Numbered from the stretch's first letter, positions 35,074-43,687 are shown. The stretch: DNA of 64,000 nt from Polynucleobacter sp. SHI8 (GCF_027944005.1 NZ_AP027204.1:682001-746000); one strand, 5' to 3'. Made by a program: numbers and translations. Notes: generated from the sequence alone by a model not told the origin.

Positions 35074-35087
35074 TTGATTTATATCAA
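35074..35087. promoter_or_regulatory. FNR-type binding site
   Basis: TTGATTTATATCAA is a perfect TTGAT-N4-ATCAA site, centred 56 bases before the usp start at 35137. With FNR bound at -41.5 the transcript would start near 35122, just ahead of the AAGGAGG ribosome site. The FNR gene itself is the next gene but one. Confidence 0.8.
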
Positions 35088-35136
35088 ATAAAAAAATAGC
35101 ATATTTGCTATTGTGGAATCAACCAAGGAGGATGTC

Positions 35137-35580
35137 ATGTTTAAACATATTTTAGCCCCAGTCAGCGGGGACGACTTAACCAAATTAGAACTCAAAAAAA
35201 TTATTCGCCTAGCGAAGATCGATGGTGCGAAGATTACTTTAGTTTACGTATCTGACCCACTAGGACCGTATATGTATTCAGATATGGTCAATGAAGTAGT
35301 CATAAGTGAAAAAGCGCATCAAAAAGCATGTAATGATTTTGCAAAGCACCTCTTTACCAAATCAAAAGCATTGATTCCGGAAGATTTAGAGGTTGGTAGC
35401 ATTCATGTATTTCATCCGAATATTGCAGATGGTGTAATTGATGCGGCTGAACAAGTAAAAGCAGATGTGATTATGATGGCTTCCCACAAAAGAAAAGGTA
35501 TTAAAGGATTCTTTTTAAGGGGTGAGGCACATGAGGTTATCTTGCATAGCAAAATACCCGTCTTGATTTTGAATGCCTAA
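35137..35580 (+). CDS. universal stress protein, UspA family
   Basis: 147 residues from ATG 35137, fixed by a strong AAGGAGG at 35125-35131. MFKHILAPVSGDDLTK is a UspA start, and VKADVIMMASHKRKG is the conserved late strand. The usual G-x2-G-x9-G(S/T) loop is degenerate (SHKRKGIKGFFLRGEA), so ATP binding may be lost. It is preceded by a perfect FNR site and followed tail-to-tail by the fnr gene, ten bases away. Confidence 0.88.
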   Translation: MFKHILAPVSGDDLTKLELKKIIRLAKIDGAKITLVYVSDPLGPYMYSDMVNEVVISEKAHQKACNDFAKHLFTKSKALIPEDLEVGSIHVFHPNIADGVIDAAEQVKADVIMMASHKRKGIKGFFLRGEAHEVILHSKIPVLILNA

Positions 35581-35590
35581 GTAGTTCTAA

Positions 35591-36322
35591 TTACTGTCGT
35601 ACTGGCTGGGTTAATTCAGATCCAGCCAATCGATACAATTCTTTAATGTTGAGAATTTGTAAATGTTTATTTTTAATTTCAATAATACCTGCTTGAGAAA
35701 ACTTAGATAAGATGCGGCTAACTGTTTCTATCGTAAGACCTAGGTAGTCGCCGATTTCTTCACGACCCATCGCTAAATTAAAATCAATTGCAGATAGACC
35801 ACGTTTCACAAGTCGTTCTGATAAATAAATAAATAAATAAGCCAACTTTTCTTCGGCATTCAAACTACCTAAAGTCAGTAAATGACGATGGTCTTGTGTG
35901 ATTTCACGACTCAAAATTTGATAGAGGTGTCGTTGTAAAGAAGGTATTTTTTGACACAAAATTTCAAATTCTGTGAAATGAATAATACATACTTCACATT
36001 CTTCTAGAGCGATGGCCTCTGACTGATAGTGATTATTGCCGATGCCATCGAGTCCTAATATTTCCCCTGGCAAATGAAAACCTATAATTTGGCTTCTACC
36101 ATCTTGTAAGAGAAGTTCTGTTTTCATGGAGCCAAAACGAATACTATATATAGAAACAAAAGGATCACCTTGACGGTATAAGTATTCGCCTTTTTTGATT
36201 CTTAATTTTTGATTAACTAAAATATCAATTTGCTCAGCTTCGTCTTTTGATAGACCGAGAGGGAGGCAAAACTTTCCAATGACACAAGTAGAGCATTTTG
36301 CTGCTTGTTGTAATGGATTCAT
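35591..36322 (-). CDS. fnr: FNR-type oxygen-responsive transcriptional regulator
   Basis: 243 residues. N-terminal Cys 9, 12 and 18 (KCSTCVIGKFCLP) plus a central Cys in LEECEVCIIHF match the four ligands of an oxygen-labile [4Fe-4S] cluster. The cAMP-binding-like domain includes GEYLYRQGDPF and FHLPGEILGLDGI. The helix-turn-helix GREEIGDYLGLTIETVSRIL carries the E..SR recognition residues for TTGAT half sites. Two such sites lie near usp genes in this window. It is monocistronic, convergent with usp. Confidence 0.92.
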   Translation of the reverse strand: MNPLQQAAKCSTCVIGKFCLPLGLSKDEAEQIDILVNQKLRIKKGEYLYRQGDPFVSIYSIRFGSMKTELLLQDGRSQIIGFHLPGEILGLDGIGNNHYQSEAIALEECEVCIIHFTEFEILCQKIPSLQRHLYQILSREITQDHRHLLTLGSLNAEEKLAYLFIYLSERLVKRGLSAIDFNLAMGREEIGDYLGLTIETVSRILSKFSQAGIIEIKNKHLQILNIKELYRLAGSELTQPVRQ

Positions 36323-36484
36323 AGATACCTCTTCTTGTTTATAGTTATAAACCCATTATGATTCATAAAGGGGCTTAGAAGTAGTTCTTTTCTTTTATTT
36401 TCAACTAATTAGAGTATTTGAATTCAATTTAAAAACAAAGATGACTAACCTTAGCAAGATAGTCAGAAATGCTACAATTTCTTC

Positions 36485-36865
36485 ATGAAATTAAGTCAAC
36501 GTTCTTCATGGGTGCATTGGATAGCTGTTTTAGCTATTCTGATGAGCCTCATGGCGCCGGTGATTTCTCAGGCCATCAATTTGAATGCTTCCGTAACTAC
36601 GATTGATGCTGAAGTTTGTTCTGCACTTGGTACGAAGATTTCTCATCATATTCAGATTGACTCTAATAAAGGCACAGATCTTTCTAGTGAAGAGCATTGC
36701 CCTTATTGCACATTACAACATGTGTCATACATCCCTGTCACAGTTCAGACACATGCTTTCATTGCAGATTATCCAATCACTTTTATAATCTTGGATGAGC
36801 AAGCTCCTCGGCCATTCATCGTATGGCTTACCCAACCTTCTCGGGCACCTCCTCACATCGCTTAA
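36485..36865 (+). CDS. DUF2946 family protein
   Basis: 126 residues. An N-terminal helix (WIAVLAILMSLMAPVISQA) acts as signal or anchor. The later EEHCPYCTLQH motif and the RAPPHIA terminus are hallmarks of DUF2946, a family often found with copper-linked TonB receptors. His, Cys and Met residues could bind metal. It is the first gene of a four-gene set: DUF2946, TonB receptor, beta-propeller protein and TlpA-like protein, and is 70 bases before the receptor. Confidence 0.82.
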   Translation: MKLSQRSSWVHWIAVLAILMSLMAPVISQAINLNASVTTIDAEVCSALGTKISHHIQIDSNKGTDLSSEEHCPYCTLQHVSYIPVTVQTHAFIADYPITFIILDEQAPRPFIVWLTQPSRAPPHIA

Positions 36866-36904
36866 TTAGTTTAGCGATAGCAAAATATTTTTAATTTTTG
36901 GAGG

Positions 36905-36930
36905 GAATAAATGCCTTTAGGCATTTATTC
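36905..36930 (+). promoter_or_regulatory. perfect 12-bp hairpin between Shine-Dalgarno and TonB-receptor start
   Basis: GAATAAATGCCT (36905-36916) pairs perfectly with AGGCATTTATTC (36919-36930). A strong GGAGGG at 36900-36905 lies just before it and the receptor ATG at 36936 just after it. The hairpin could bring the ribosome site next to the ATG, or govern a tiny leader ORF that starts inside it. Its last A/T-rich bases give no terminator T run. Confidence 0.6.
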
Positions 36931-36946
36931 AATAGATGATGAATAA
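36911..36946 (+). CDS. possible 11-residue leader peptide
   Basis: ATG at 36911, five bases after GGAGGG, opens a frame encoding MPLGIYSIDDE and stopping at 36946. It overlaps the receptor start at 36936 in a different frame. Its ribosome site is the best in this stretch, whereas the receptor ATG has none of its own. It may couple translation of the receptor. Coding status is unproven; see the hairpin entry for the alternative. Confidence 0.3.
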   Translation: MPLGIYSIDDE

Positions 36947-39188
36947 ACGTCAATTATTTGTTTTACTTACTGCTCTATGGGCAACATCCATCTGGGCACA
37001 AAACTCTCCTGGTAATTCAGTGATGTTAAGTAACGTTCAATCAGATGTTACTGAGATTTCTGTTGATGCGAGTAGGTCTAGTACCAAATTAGAATCGATG
37101 CCAGTCTTTACAACTTTGATTACTCAAGAGGACATTCAAAAAAGTCCTGCATTAAGCTTAGATCAATTACTTCGCAATATCAGTTCTGTAAATTTATCAG
37201 GAGCGCCTTACTACGTATCAGACCCCACAGGGACAAGTTTGAAGATGCGCGGTTTAGCTAATGCCAAAGTACTTGTGATGTTGGACGGAATTCCCATTCA
37301 TGATCCCTTTTATTCGACAATCCAGTGGTTTAAAGTTCCTTTGGCCTCGATTGAGCGGGTCGAGGTAGTTCGCGGAGGAGGTTCTGCCCTTTGGGGAAAT
37401 TTGGCCGTTGCGGGTGTGATCAATATTATTTCTAAAAAACCGGAGGGTCCTGACGGAGAGATTTCTGCAAGCCTAGGAAACATGAATACGCAAAATTTTT
37501 ATGCAGCTAAAAATCTGCAAGTGAATGACAACTTAAAAGTGCGTATTTCTGCAGATTATTTTCATACGGACGGATATATCCCAACACCTGTTTTTTTTAA
37601 TGGGTCCTACAAACTCAGTGCTGGGCAAGTTGAAAATTCAGACAAGCAAGCCAACTTGAGAGTTGATTCGTACTATCAATTGGATGCTGCCACATCTGGC
37701 TTTTTTAAGTTAGGCTATCACGAACAAAATCAATATATCAACAATGAGCTTGGACAAAATCTCCAACAAGCCTATGATTTATCTGCTGGCGTTACTTCGC
37801 AACTGTCCGATAAAAGCACTATTGATGGCAAGTTATGGTTTCAATCTATTGTCTTTAATAAGAACAACGCAACCGGATGTTGGCCAGGTATCAATACAAC
37901 GAATGGTGTGTATGCGCCTACAACAAGCGCCTATAACAAAACTTGTGGTACCTCATTTAGTGCAGGTGTTGTCCCATCAGATGCTGCACCCATTTATAAA
38001 TATATTGGACAAACGGATTATCAACCCTATAACGAAGTTGGCGCATCACTCGTATATTCCAACAATCATTCAATTGGAACCAGCACGCTAGGTGTTGACT
38101 CGCGCCGGTTAAGTGCCAAAGATTCCCAGTTTAATTACAATGCTCCCACGGTCGTTAATGGTGTTGTGACAGTTGCGCCAACCGTCAATACTTTTATATC
38201 TTCTCAAGCTACCCAGCAGTTTATAGGAGCCTTTTACCAGCAAAAATATCGCCCTATCGATGAATTCGAAGCAACGCTTGGTTTGCGTTTAGATTCATGG
38301 ATAAACTCAAATGCGAACATTACGATTAATAATAATCCAAATGCGCAAGATGATAAAACGACGTATAGCTTTAATCCTAGCTTGTCACTGAAGTATTTTG
38401 CGGATGATAATTTATCTTTAAGATCTTCTGCGTATAAAGGCTTTCGTGCACCAGGTATGAATAATATGTATCGAAGTTTTGGTAGTACTTCGAGTACCTC
38501 TACTTCAATTTCAAACCCCAATCTTTCTCCAGAGAATCTCTATGGATGGGAAGTTGGCACAGATTACCAGTCTACTTTGGTTGATCTTAATCTCACTTAC
38601 TATAGCCTTTATGTGCAAAACATGAACTACTCGATGGCATTGTCAAGTTCATCAACTGGCGTTGCAGCACAATATTATTCGAGTGTTAAAAGTATGTATG
38701 GCATTACCGCTTCTTCTTTTAATTACTATCTTGATCAATTTGATTCTAGATCAAATGGTATAGAGCTAGGTACAAAGTGGCATCTGGCAAGTAATTTGTC
38801 GTTAATTGCTAACTATATGTATACCAACGCGTATTTGACAAATACGATTGACCCTTCAAAAAATCCAGCCTTTCAACAATTAGGAGGTGTCTCGCCAAAT
38901 GTGGGTATTTTGGGGATTGACTGGAAGATCACTCCTAAGCTGAAAACTTATTGGCAAGCGCGTGCGGTCAGCCAAGCGTATCTTGATACTGCGCAAACGG
39001 TTCAAATGCCAGGATATATAACGGTCGATTTTAGTTTGTCTTATGACTATGACAATAAGACCACCCTTACAGCCAATGGCATCAATCTGCTCAATCAAGG
39101 TTACTATACCGATGGCGGCTCATCTTCAACAACTCCCACCGTGGGAATGCCAAGGTTAGTGATGGTTGGATTGCGTTATAAATTTTAA
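36936..39188 (+). CDS. TonB-dependent outer-membrane receptor
   Basis: 750 residues. Signal peptide (LFVLLTALWATSIWA) then a TonB-box-like VTEISVDAS. The plug domain has SLDQLLRNISSVNLSG, MRGLANAKVLVMLDGIPIHD, RVEVVRGGGSALWGN and AGVINIISKKP. A 22-strand barrel follows, ending in GLRYKF with terminal Phe. Neighbouring DUF2946 and TlpA-like genes suggest a copper or other metal-complex substrate, but no diagnostic ligand motif identifies it. The start at 36936 has a second ATG at 36939. Confidence 0.88.
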   Translation: MMNKRQLFVLLTALWATSIWAQNSPGNSVMLSNVQSDVTEISVDASRSSTKLESMPVFTTLITQEDIQKSPALSLDQLLRNISSVNLSGAPYYVSDPTGTSLKMRGLANAKVLVMLDGIPIHDPFYSTIQWFKVPLASIERVEVVRGGGSALWGNLAVAGVINIISKKPEGPDGEISASLGNMNTQNFYAAKNLQVNDNLKVRISADYFHTDGYIPTPVFFNGSYKLSAGQVENSDKQANLRVDSYYQLDAATSGFFKLGYHEQNQYINNELGQNLQQAYDLSAGVTSQLSDKSTIDGKLWFQSIVFNKNNATGCWPGINTTNGVYAPTTSAYNKTCGTSFSAGVVPSDAAPIYKYIGQTDYQPYNEVGASLVYSNNHSIGTSTLGVDSRRLSAKDSQFNYNAPTVVNGVVTVAPTVNTFISSQATQQFIGAFYQQKYRPIDEFEATLGLRLDSWINSNANITINNNPNAQDDKTTYSFNPSLSLKYFADDNLSLRSSAYKGFRAPGMNNMYRSFGSTSSTSTSISNPNLSPENLYGWEVGTDYQSTLVDLNLTYYSLYVQNMNYSMALSSSSTGVAAQYYSSVKSMYGITASSFNYYLDQFDSRSNGIELGTKWHLASNLSLIANYMYTNAYLTNTIDPSKNPAFQQLGGVSPNVGILGIDWKITPKLKTYWQARAVSQAYLDTAQTVQMPGYITVDFSLSYDYDNKTTLTANGINLLNQGYYTDGGSSSTTPTVGMPRLVMVGLRYKF

Positions 39189-39242
39189 ATGGTAAGTTAA
39201 CCTGCAAATTGATGATAGTTAAACTTTAGAATCGGAATAGAG

Positions 39243-40478
39243 ATGTTTGTAAATATGGCCAATCAACTGAAAAGACAACTAGGTATTTTGGGGATGCTAT
39301 TGATGTCTATTTCAGCTTTAACACATGCTCAAACCCATCAGCACGAGATGAAAAAGCCTGTTGTGAGTTGCACGACAATTGGCATGGAATGTGCTAACGC
39401 AGCCACTCCTTTTATGACAAATGATGGCGAGTTGTGGGTAACTTGGACAGCCGGTGGGGTAGTCTCTTTAGCAAAATCGAATGATTTAGGAAAGTCGTTT
39501 GAGGCTCCGACTCGATTGGCTGAGCATGGAAAATCTTTGGATAATGGTGGAGATGCAAGACCACAAATTGCCATTGATGCTCAGGGACGAATTGTCATTG
39601 CTTATGCCTTCTTTAAGGATAGTAATTGGAATGCACAAGTGAATACAGTTGTATCAGAGAATCAAGGCAAGAGTTTTTCTAGACCAATTAGTATTGTTAA
39701 AGATGAAACAAGTCAACGATTTCCATCATTGATTAATAGTAGGAATGGCGTATTTATCACATGGATTGATAAACGCTTGATTGCCGAAGAAAATAAAAAA
39801 GGTAAAAAGAAATTAGGTGGCTCAGTTGCTTATGGTTGGTTAGATCAAAAAGGGGTAATTGCTGGTAAGGAAGTGATTGCCAATCCAAGCACCTGCGAGT
39901 GTTGCCGAATTGGTGTTGCGCTTATTCCTGATCAATCACCGGCTTTTATATACCGAGCTATTTTTGATCAAGGAATTCGGGATCATGCAGTGCAAATCAT
40001 TCAAGCAAATGGACAAGTCGGCAAAATTTTACCCATCGCTAATGATCAATGGAAAACAGATACTTGCCCACACCATGGACCCACGATGACGGTATCCAAA
40101 AATGGCACGATTCATACTGCCTGGTTTACGCAAGGAGCTAATCGTGCGGGGGTGTTTTATGCCAAATCCAGTAATCAAGGAGTAAGTTTTTCTTCACCAC
40201 GTCAATTAGGAGATGAGGGCAGTAATGTGGGTCGACCTTATCTTTTATCGTTAGACAATCAAGTTTGGTTGGTGTGGAAAGAGTTTGATGGTGAAAAGTC
40301 TCGCGTGTATGCCGAGTTTTCTGCAAATGATGGAAAGACTTGGAGTGATAAAAAATTGATATCTGAAACATCAGGCTATTCTGACCATCCTTTATTGATC
40401 AGTTCAAAAGCTAGGGTATATTTATCATGGTTAACACGCCAGAGCGGTTACCAGTTGATTGAGATGAATCGAGAATGA
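39243..40478 (+). CDS. secreted beta-propeller (BNR/sialidase-like) protein with Cys-rich motifs
   Basis: 411 residues. Signal peptide (LGMLLMSISALTHA) then a His-rich start QTHQHEMKK. Repeated blade motifs resemble Asp-box/BNR repeats (SKSNDLGKSFEAP-like, SENQGKSFSRP, SSNQGVSFSSP, SANDGKTWSD). Sialidase catalytic residues are not evident. CECCRIG, CPHHGPTM and an N-terminal SCTTIGMECA are striking possible metal or disulfide sites. The stop overlaps the next gene by four bases. It probably works in the periplasm or at the surface with the receptor. Confidence 0.78.
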   Translation: MFVNMANQLKRQLGILGMLLMSISALTHAQTHQHEMKKPVVSCTTIGMECANAATPFMTNDGELWVTWTAGGVVSLAKSNDLGKSFEAPTRLAEHGKSLDNGGDARPQIAIDAQGRIVIAYAFFKDSNWNAQVNTVVSENQGKSFSRPISIVKDETSQRFPSLINSRNGVFITWIDKRLIAEENKKGKKKLGGSVAYGWLDQKGVIAGKEVIANPSTCECCRIGVALIPDQSPAFIYRAIFDQGIRDHAVQIIQANGQVGKILPIANDQWKTDTCPHHGPTMTVSKNGTIHTAWFTQGANRAGVFYAKSSNQGVSFSSPRQLGDEGSNVGRPYLLSLDNQVWLVWKEFDGEKSRVYAEFSANDGKTWSDKKLISETSGYSDHPLLISSKARVYLSWLTRQSGYQLIEMNRE

Positions 40479-40957
40479 AAAAAATATTATGCCTATTGAG
40501 CTTTTGGATTTGCATTTCTATTTCTGTTGCATATGCAGAGATAAAATTGCAACCTTATCAATCTGGCGACTGGTCAGCAATAATAAAAAAATATCCCAAT
40601 CAAGCTGTCGCTATCCATTTTTGGGGAACAACCTGTGGGCCATGTATTACAGAACTCCCAGAGTGGGGCAAGTACTTAAAATTGGACAAAAATATCAAGG
40701 CTATTTTTGTGCAGGTGGATGATGTTTCTGGTGCGATGATCCGCAAGAGATTGCAGAGCGCTAAACTAGAGAAGTACGATCACTATTATCTAGCGAGTAA
40801 TTTTGATGAATTTATTTATTTTGAAGTCGATAGAACATGGCATGGAGAAATTCCGATGACTATTCTCATAGGTAAAGATGGAAAAAAAGAACGTATTTTA
40901 GGATCCGTTGAATTTAAAGATATCAAAAAATGGTCTAGTAAACAGTCAAGTAATTAG
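40475..40957 (+). CDS. TlpA-like thioredoxin-fold protein
   Basis: 160 residues. Signal peptide (SFWICISISVAYA), then a thioredoxin fold with active site GTTCGPCITELPEW (CGPC near residue 52) and the cis-Pro region EIPMTILIG. Such periplasmic proteins reduce disulfides, often keeping copper-ligand Cys reduced. Coupling to the Cys-rich propeller gene by a four-base overlap makes that protein a natural substrate. CGPC is common in reductases. Confidence 0.87.
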   Translation: MKKILCLLSFWICISISVAYAEIKLQPYQSGDWSAIIKKYPNQAVAIHFWGTTCGPCITELPEWGKYLKLDKNIKAIFVQVDDVSGAMIRKRLQSAKLEKYDHYYLASNFDEFIYFEVDRTWHGEIPMTILIGKDGKKERILGSVEFKDIKKWSSKQSSN

Positions 40958-41009
40958 TTTTTGATTGCGAATTTATCATCAAGATAAAAAATAACAATCG
41001 GTTAATATT

Positions 41010-41828
41010 TTAGCTCTCAAGGTGGGTTGCTTTCATAATTAAGCTAATTGCAACTACAAAAGTAAAAATGGCAAATATTTGTTGTACCCTAGCCCCAGTA
41101 ATTTTCTTTTCTAAAAATTTCCCAATTAATAGACCCACGAGTGCACCAACAGAAAAGGGCAGAGCAATTGCTACATTTAAATTGCCAGCCGCTAAAGAGA
41201 TCATTGCACCACCCATAGATACTATGGCTAAAACTCCAAGCGAAGTAGCAACAATCGACTTCATTGGTAAGTCAGTAAATTTTTTCAGCGCCGGAACGAT
41301 AATAAATCCACCACCAACGCCTAGTAAGCCCGATAGAAAACCAGCTCCTGCACCTGAGTACATTAAAGCGCGAGCGCAAGGCACAGTCCATATCAGCTTG
41401 CCAATTGATTGATCTAGTTGGCAAGGGGGAGGTGTTTTAACTGGAGGTGTAATACCTCTGATGGTTTGACTTGCTTGAATAAAAAGACGGACAGAGGTAT
41501 AGATCAAAATACCACTAAAAATAATGAGTAACGGCGTATTCGGTATTATTTTCGCAATCCATAATCCAACTGGAGAAAGTATCAGTCCAAAAATGGACAT
41601 AAACATGGCGGCTTTATAGCGTAAAACGTGATTCTTAAAGCCAATAATTGCACCGATACTTGCTGAAAATGCGATTGCACATAGCGCAATTGGACTAGCT
41701 TGTGCCATGGGAAGATGAAGAAAAAATACTAGCAGAGGTACAGAAAGAATCCCTCCACCGGCCCCAGTTAGACCCATCAATAGACCAACAAAAATTCCTA
41801 GAAAAATAATGAGAATACTTTGATCCAT
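41010..41828 (-). CDS. TSUP family (TauE/SafE) sulfite/sulfur-anion exporter
   Basis: About 272 residues with eight helices arranged as an inverted repeat. FVGLLMGLTGAGGGILSVPLL in two halves and LSGLLGVGGGFIIVPAL are the two conserved Gly-rich entries of the family. ATG 41828 is preferred to an in-frame TTG at 41855. It is divergent from a persulfide-dioxygenase-like gene, so it probably exports sulfite or related products of sulfide oxidation. This is inference from context. Confidence 0.87.
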   Translation of the reverse strand: MDQSILIIFLGIFVGLLMGLTGAGGGILSVPLLVFFLHLPMAQASPIALCAIAFSASIGAIIGFKNHVLRYKAAMFMSIFGLILSPVGLWIAKIIPNTPLLIIFSGILIYTSVRLFIQASQTIRGITPPVKTPPPCQLDQSIGKLIWTVPCARALMYSGAGAGFLSGLLGVGGGFIIVPALKKFTDLPMKSIVATSLGVLAIVSMGGAMISLAAGNLNVAIALPFSVGALVGLLIGKFLEKKITGARVQQIFAIFTFVVAISLIMKATHLES

Positions 41829-41885
41829 GGGACAGTGATCCTTGATAAAAATCAATACTCTGTGTATTGATATGCTTCCTTGAAG

Positions 41886-41905
41886 TGATTATAAATATAT
41901 AATCA
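41886..41905. promoter_or_regulatory. 20-bp palindrome, candidate operator of the sulfur module
   Basis: TGATTATA (41886-41893) and TATAATCA (41898-41905) form perfect arms around AATA. The site sits in the shared divergent region between the TSUP gene and the hydrolase gene. It is the shape expected for an ArsR-type sulfide-responsive repressor such as BigR or SqrR, which controls similar operons, but no such regulator gene is in the window. Confidence 0.55.
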
Positions 41906-41979
41906 TTAGTAATGCAGGTTTATCTGATATTAGATGCCTATTTAGATTCAACGTGAATCATTTTTTTGAGGATTAGTTC

Positions 41980-42840
41980 GTGACTCCCATAGTGAATTCA
42001 TTTTTTGATACTGCAACAAGTACCTTCACCTATGTTGTTTATGAAAAAGAGGGCAGTTCTTGCGCAGTGATAGATAGTGTTTTACATTTTGATCAAAAGT
42101 CTGGAAGAACCAATACTTCCTCTGTAGAGCCTGTTATTGCATTTATCCAAAACAAGAAGCTTCAAGTAGAATGGATTTTGGAAACGCATGCGCATGCGGA
42201 TCATTTAAGTGCTGCCCAATTGATAAAAGCGCAGCTTGGTGGAAAGGTTGCTATGAGTCAGCATATCCAACAAGTTCAAACGACATTTAAAGATATCTTT
42301 AATTTAGAAGGAACATTTGTTGCCGATGGAGCGCAATTTGACTATTTGATTCAAGATGATGAACAGTTAGTTTGTGGAGATTTAATTTTTCAATGCTTTG
42401 ATGTTCCTGGACATACTCCCGCTTGTATGGCGTATCAATGTTCAGATTCCATCTTTGTTGGAGATACGCTATTTCTGCCAGATGTAGGCACAGCTAGGTG
42501 TGATTTTCCGGGGGGCGATGCTCAGAGCCTATATCGCTCTATCAAAAGAATTTTAAGTTTCCCAGATCAAACGAAGTTGTATATGTGTCATGACTATCCA
42601 CCCTCTAGTCGAGAGGTGCAATGCTTCACTACGGTTGCAGAGCAACGAAAAGAGAATATTCATGTTCATGATGGAGTAAGTGAAGAAGAGTTTGTCAATA
42701 TGCGTAAAACACGTGATGCAACTTTGGAAATGCCAACATTAATCCTTCCCTCGATACAGATCAATATTCGAGCAGGACATTTTCCCCCCAAGGAGTCTAA
42801 TCAAGTCTCTTATCTTAAATTGCCTTTAAATATTTTATGA
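41980..42840 (+). CDS. MBL-fold hydrolase, persulfide dioxygenase (Blh)-like
   Basis: 286 residues. The metallo-beta-lactamase fold has ETHAHADHLSAAQ (metal motif THxHxDH), DVPGHTPACMAYQ, FVGDTLFLPDVGTARCDFPGG and CHDYPP. The DVGTARCDFPGG segment is typical of ETHE1/Blh sulfur dioxygenases, which oxidise glutathione persulfide to sulfite. GTG 41980 has GAGG upstream. The stop overlaps the next gene by four bases, and the trio with YeeE/YedE halves resembles the bigR/blh operons of other proteobacteria. Confidence 0.88.
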   Translation: MTPIVNSFFDTATSTFTYVVYEKEGSSCAVIDSVLHFDQKSGRTNTSSVEPVIAFIQNKKLQVEWILETHAHADHLSAAQLIKAQLGGKVAMSQHIQQVQTTFKDIFNLEGTFVADGAQFDYLIQDDEQLVCGDLIFQCFDVPGHTPACMAYQCSDSIFVGDTLFLPDVGTARCDFPGGDAQSLYRSIKRILSFPDQTKLYMCHDYPPSSREVQCFTTVAEQRKENIHVHDGVSEEEFVNMRKTRDATLEMPTLILPSIQINIRAGHFPPKESNQVSYLKLPLNIL

Positions 42841-43280
42841 CCATCGATTGGATTGCTTTTACCCCTTGGAGTGCAATTATTGGAGGGGTTTTGATTGGCA
42901 TTGCGGCAAGCTTGTTAGCTTTATTCAATGGCCGAATTGCAGGAATCAGTGGGATTGTTTCTCAACTTCTGCATTTTAAGAGTGCCCCCCAAGAACATCT
43001 GCCGTGGCGAGTCCTATTTCTAATTGGCTTAATTAGCTCAGGTTGGATGTATCAATTATTTTTCCAGCTGCCAGCGATGAAATCGAGTAGCTCAGTTGAT
43101 ATATTAATGATTGCAGGAATGTTGGTTGGGATAGGTACTAGACTAGGTTCAGGTTGTACGAGTGGGCATGGTGTTTGTGGGCTAGGGCGCTTATCAATGA
43201 GGTCCTTAATTGCGACCTTAAGTTTCATGACGGCTGGTTTTGTTGCTACTTATCTAATTTTACATAGTGGTTTAATATGA
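42837..43280 (+). CDS. YeeE/YedE family transporter, first half
   Basis: 147 residues, four helices. GSGCTSGHGVCGLGRLSMRS is the defining Cys-containing YeeE/YedE motif for thiosulfate or sulfur-compound transport. It overlaps both the hydrolase gene and the second half by four bases. Split pairs like this are called PmpA/PmpB in other bacteria. Confidence 0.88.
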   Translation: MTIDWIAFTPWSAIIGGVLIGIAASLLALFNGRIAGISGIVSQLLHFKSAPQEHLPWRVLFLIGLISSGWMYQLFFQLPAMKSSSSVDILMIAGMLVGIGTRLGSGCTSGHGVCGLGRLSMRSLIATLSFMTAGFVATYLILHSGLI

Positions 43281-43687
43281 AGCTGGTTATAGCCTATCTA
43301 TCAGGACTCATTTTTGGCGTTGGGTTAATTGTTTCTGGCATGACCAATCCAAAGAAAGTCATTGGCTTTTTGGACCTGTTTGGCAATTGGGACCCATCCT
43401 TAATGTTGGTGATGGGAGCGGCAATCCCAATTACATTTATTGCATTTCGTTGGTTAGAAAAAAAACAATCCACAGTTCTCAATGAGCCGATTCACTTACC
43501 GGGAAAAAAACACATTGATTTCCCCTTGATTGGGGGAAGTGTGTTGTTTGGTATTGGGTGGGCTCTAGCCGGATATTGTCCTGGTCCTGCCATTGTTTCA
43601 ATCGGACTTGGAAATGGGGATGTGGTGTATTTTGTGATTGCAATGGTTGTTGGGATGAAATTAGTAGAATTCTTCACAAAAAAATAA
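43277..43687 (+). CDS. YeeE/YedE family transporter, second half (DUF6691-type)
   Basis: 136 residues, four helices. SGLIFGVGLIVSGMTNPKKV opens the protein, and FGIGWALAGYCPGPAIVSIG carries the conserved Cys of the second repeat. With the preceding gene it would make the full two-repeat channel, presumably taking up or releasing sulfur species handled by the persulfide dioxygenase. Confidence 0.88.
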   Translation: MKLVIAYLSGLIFGVGLIVSGMTNPKKVIGFLDLFGNWDPSLMLVMGAAIPITFIAFRWLEKKQSTVLNEPIHLPGKKHIDFPLIGGSVLFGIGWALAGYCPGPAIVSIGLGNGDVVYFVIAMVVGMKLVEFFTKK

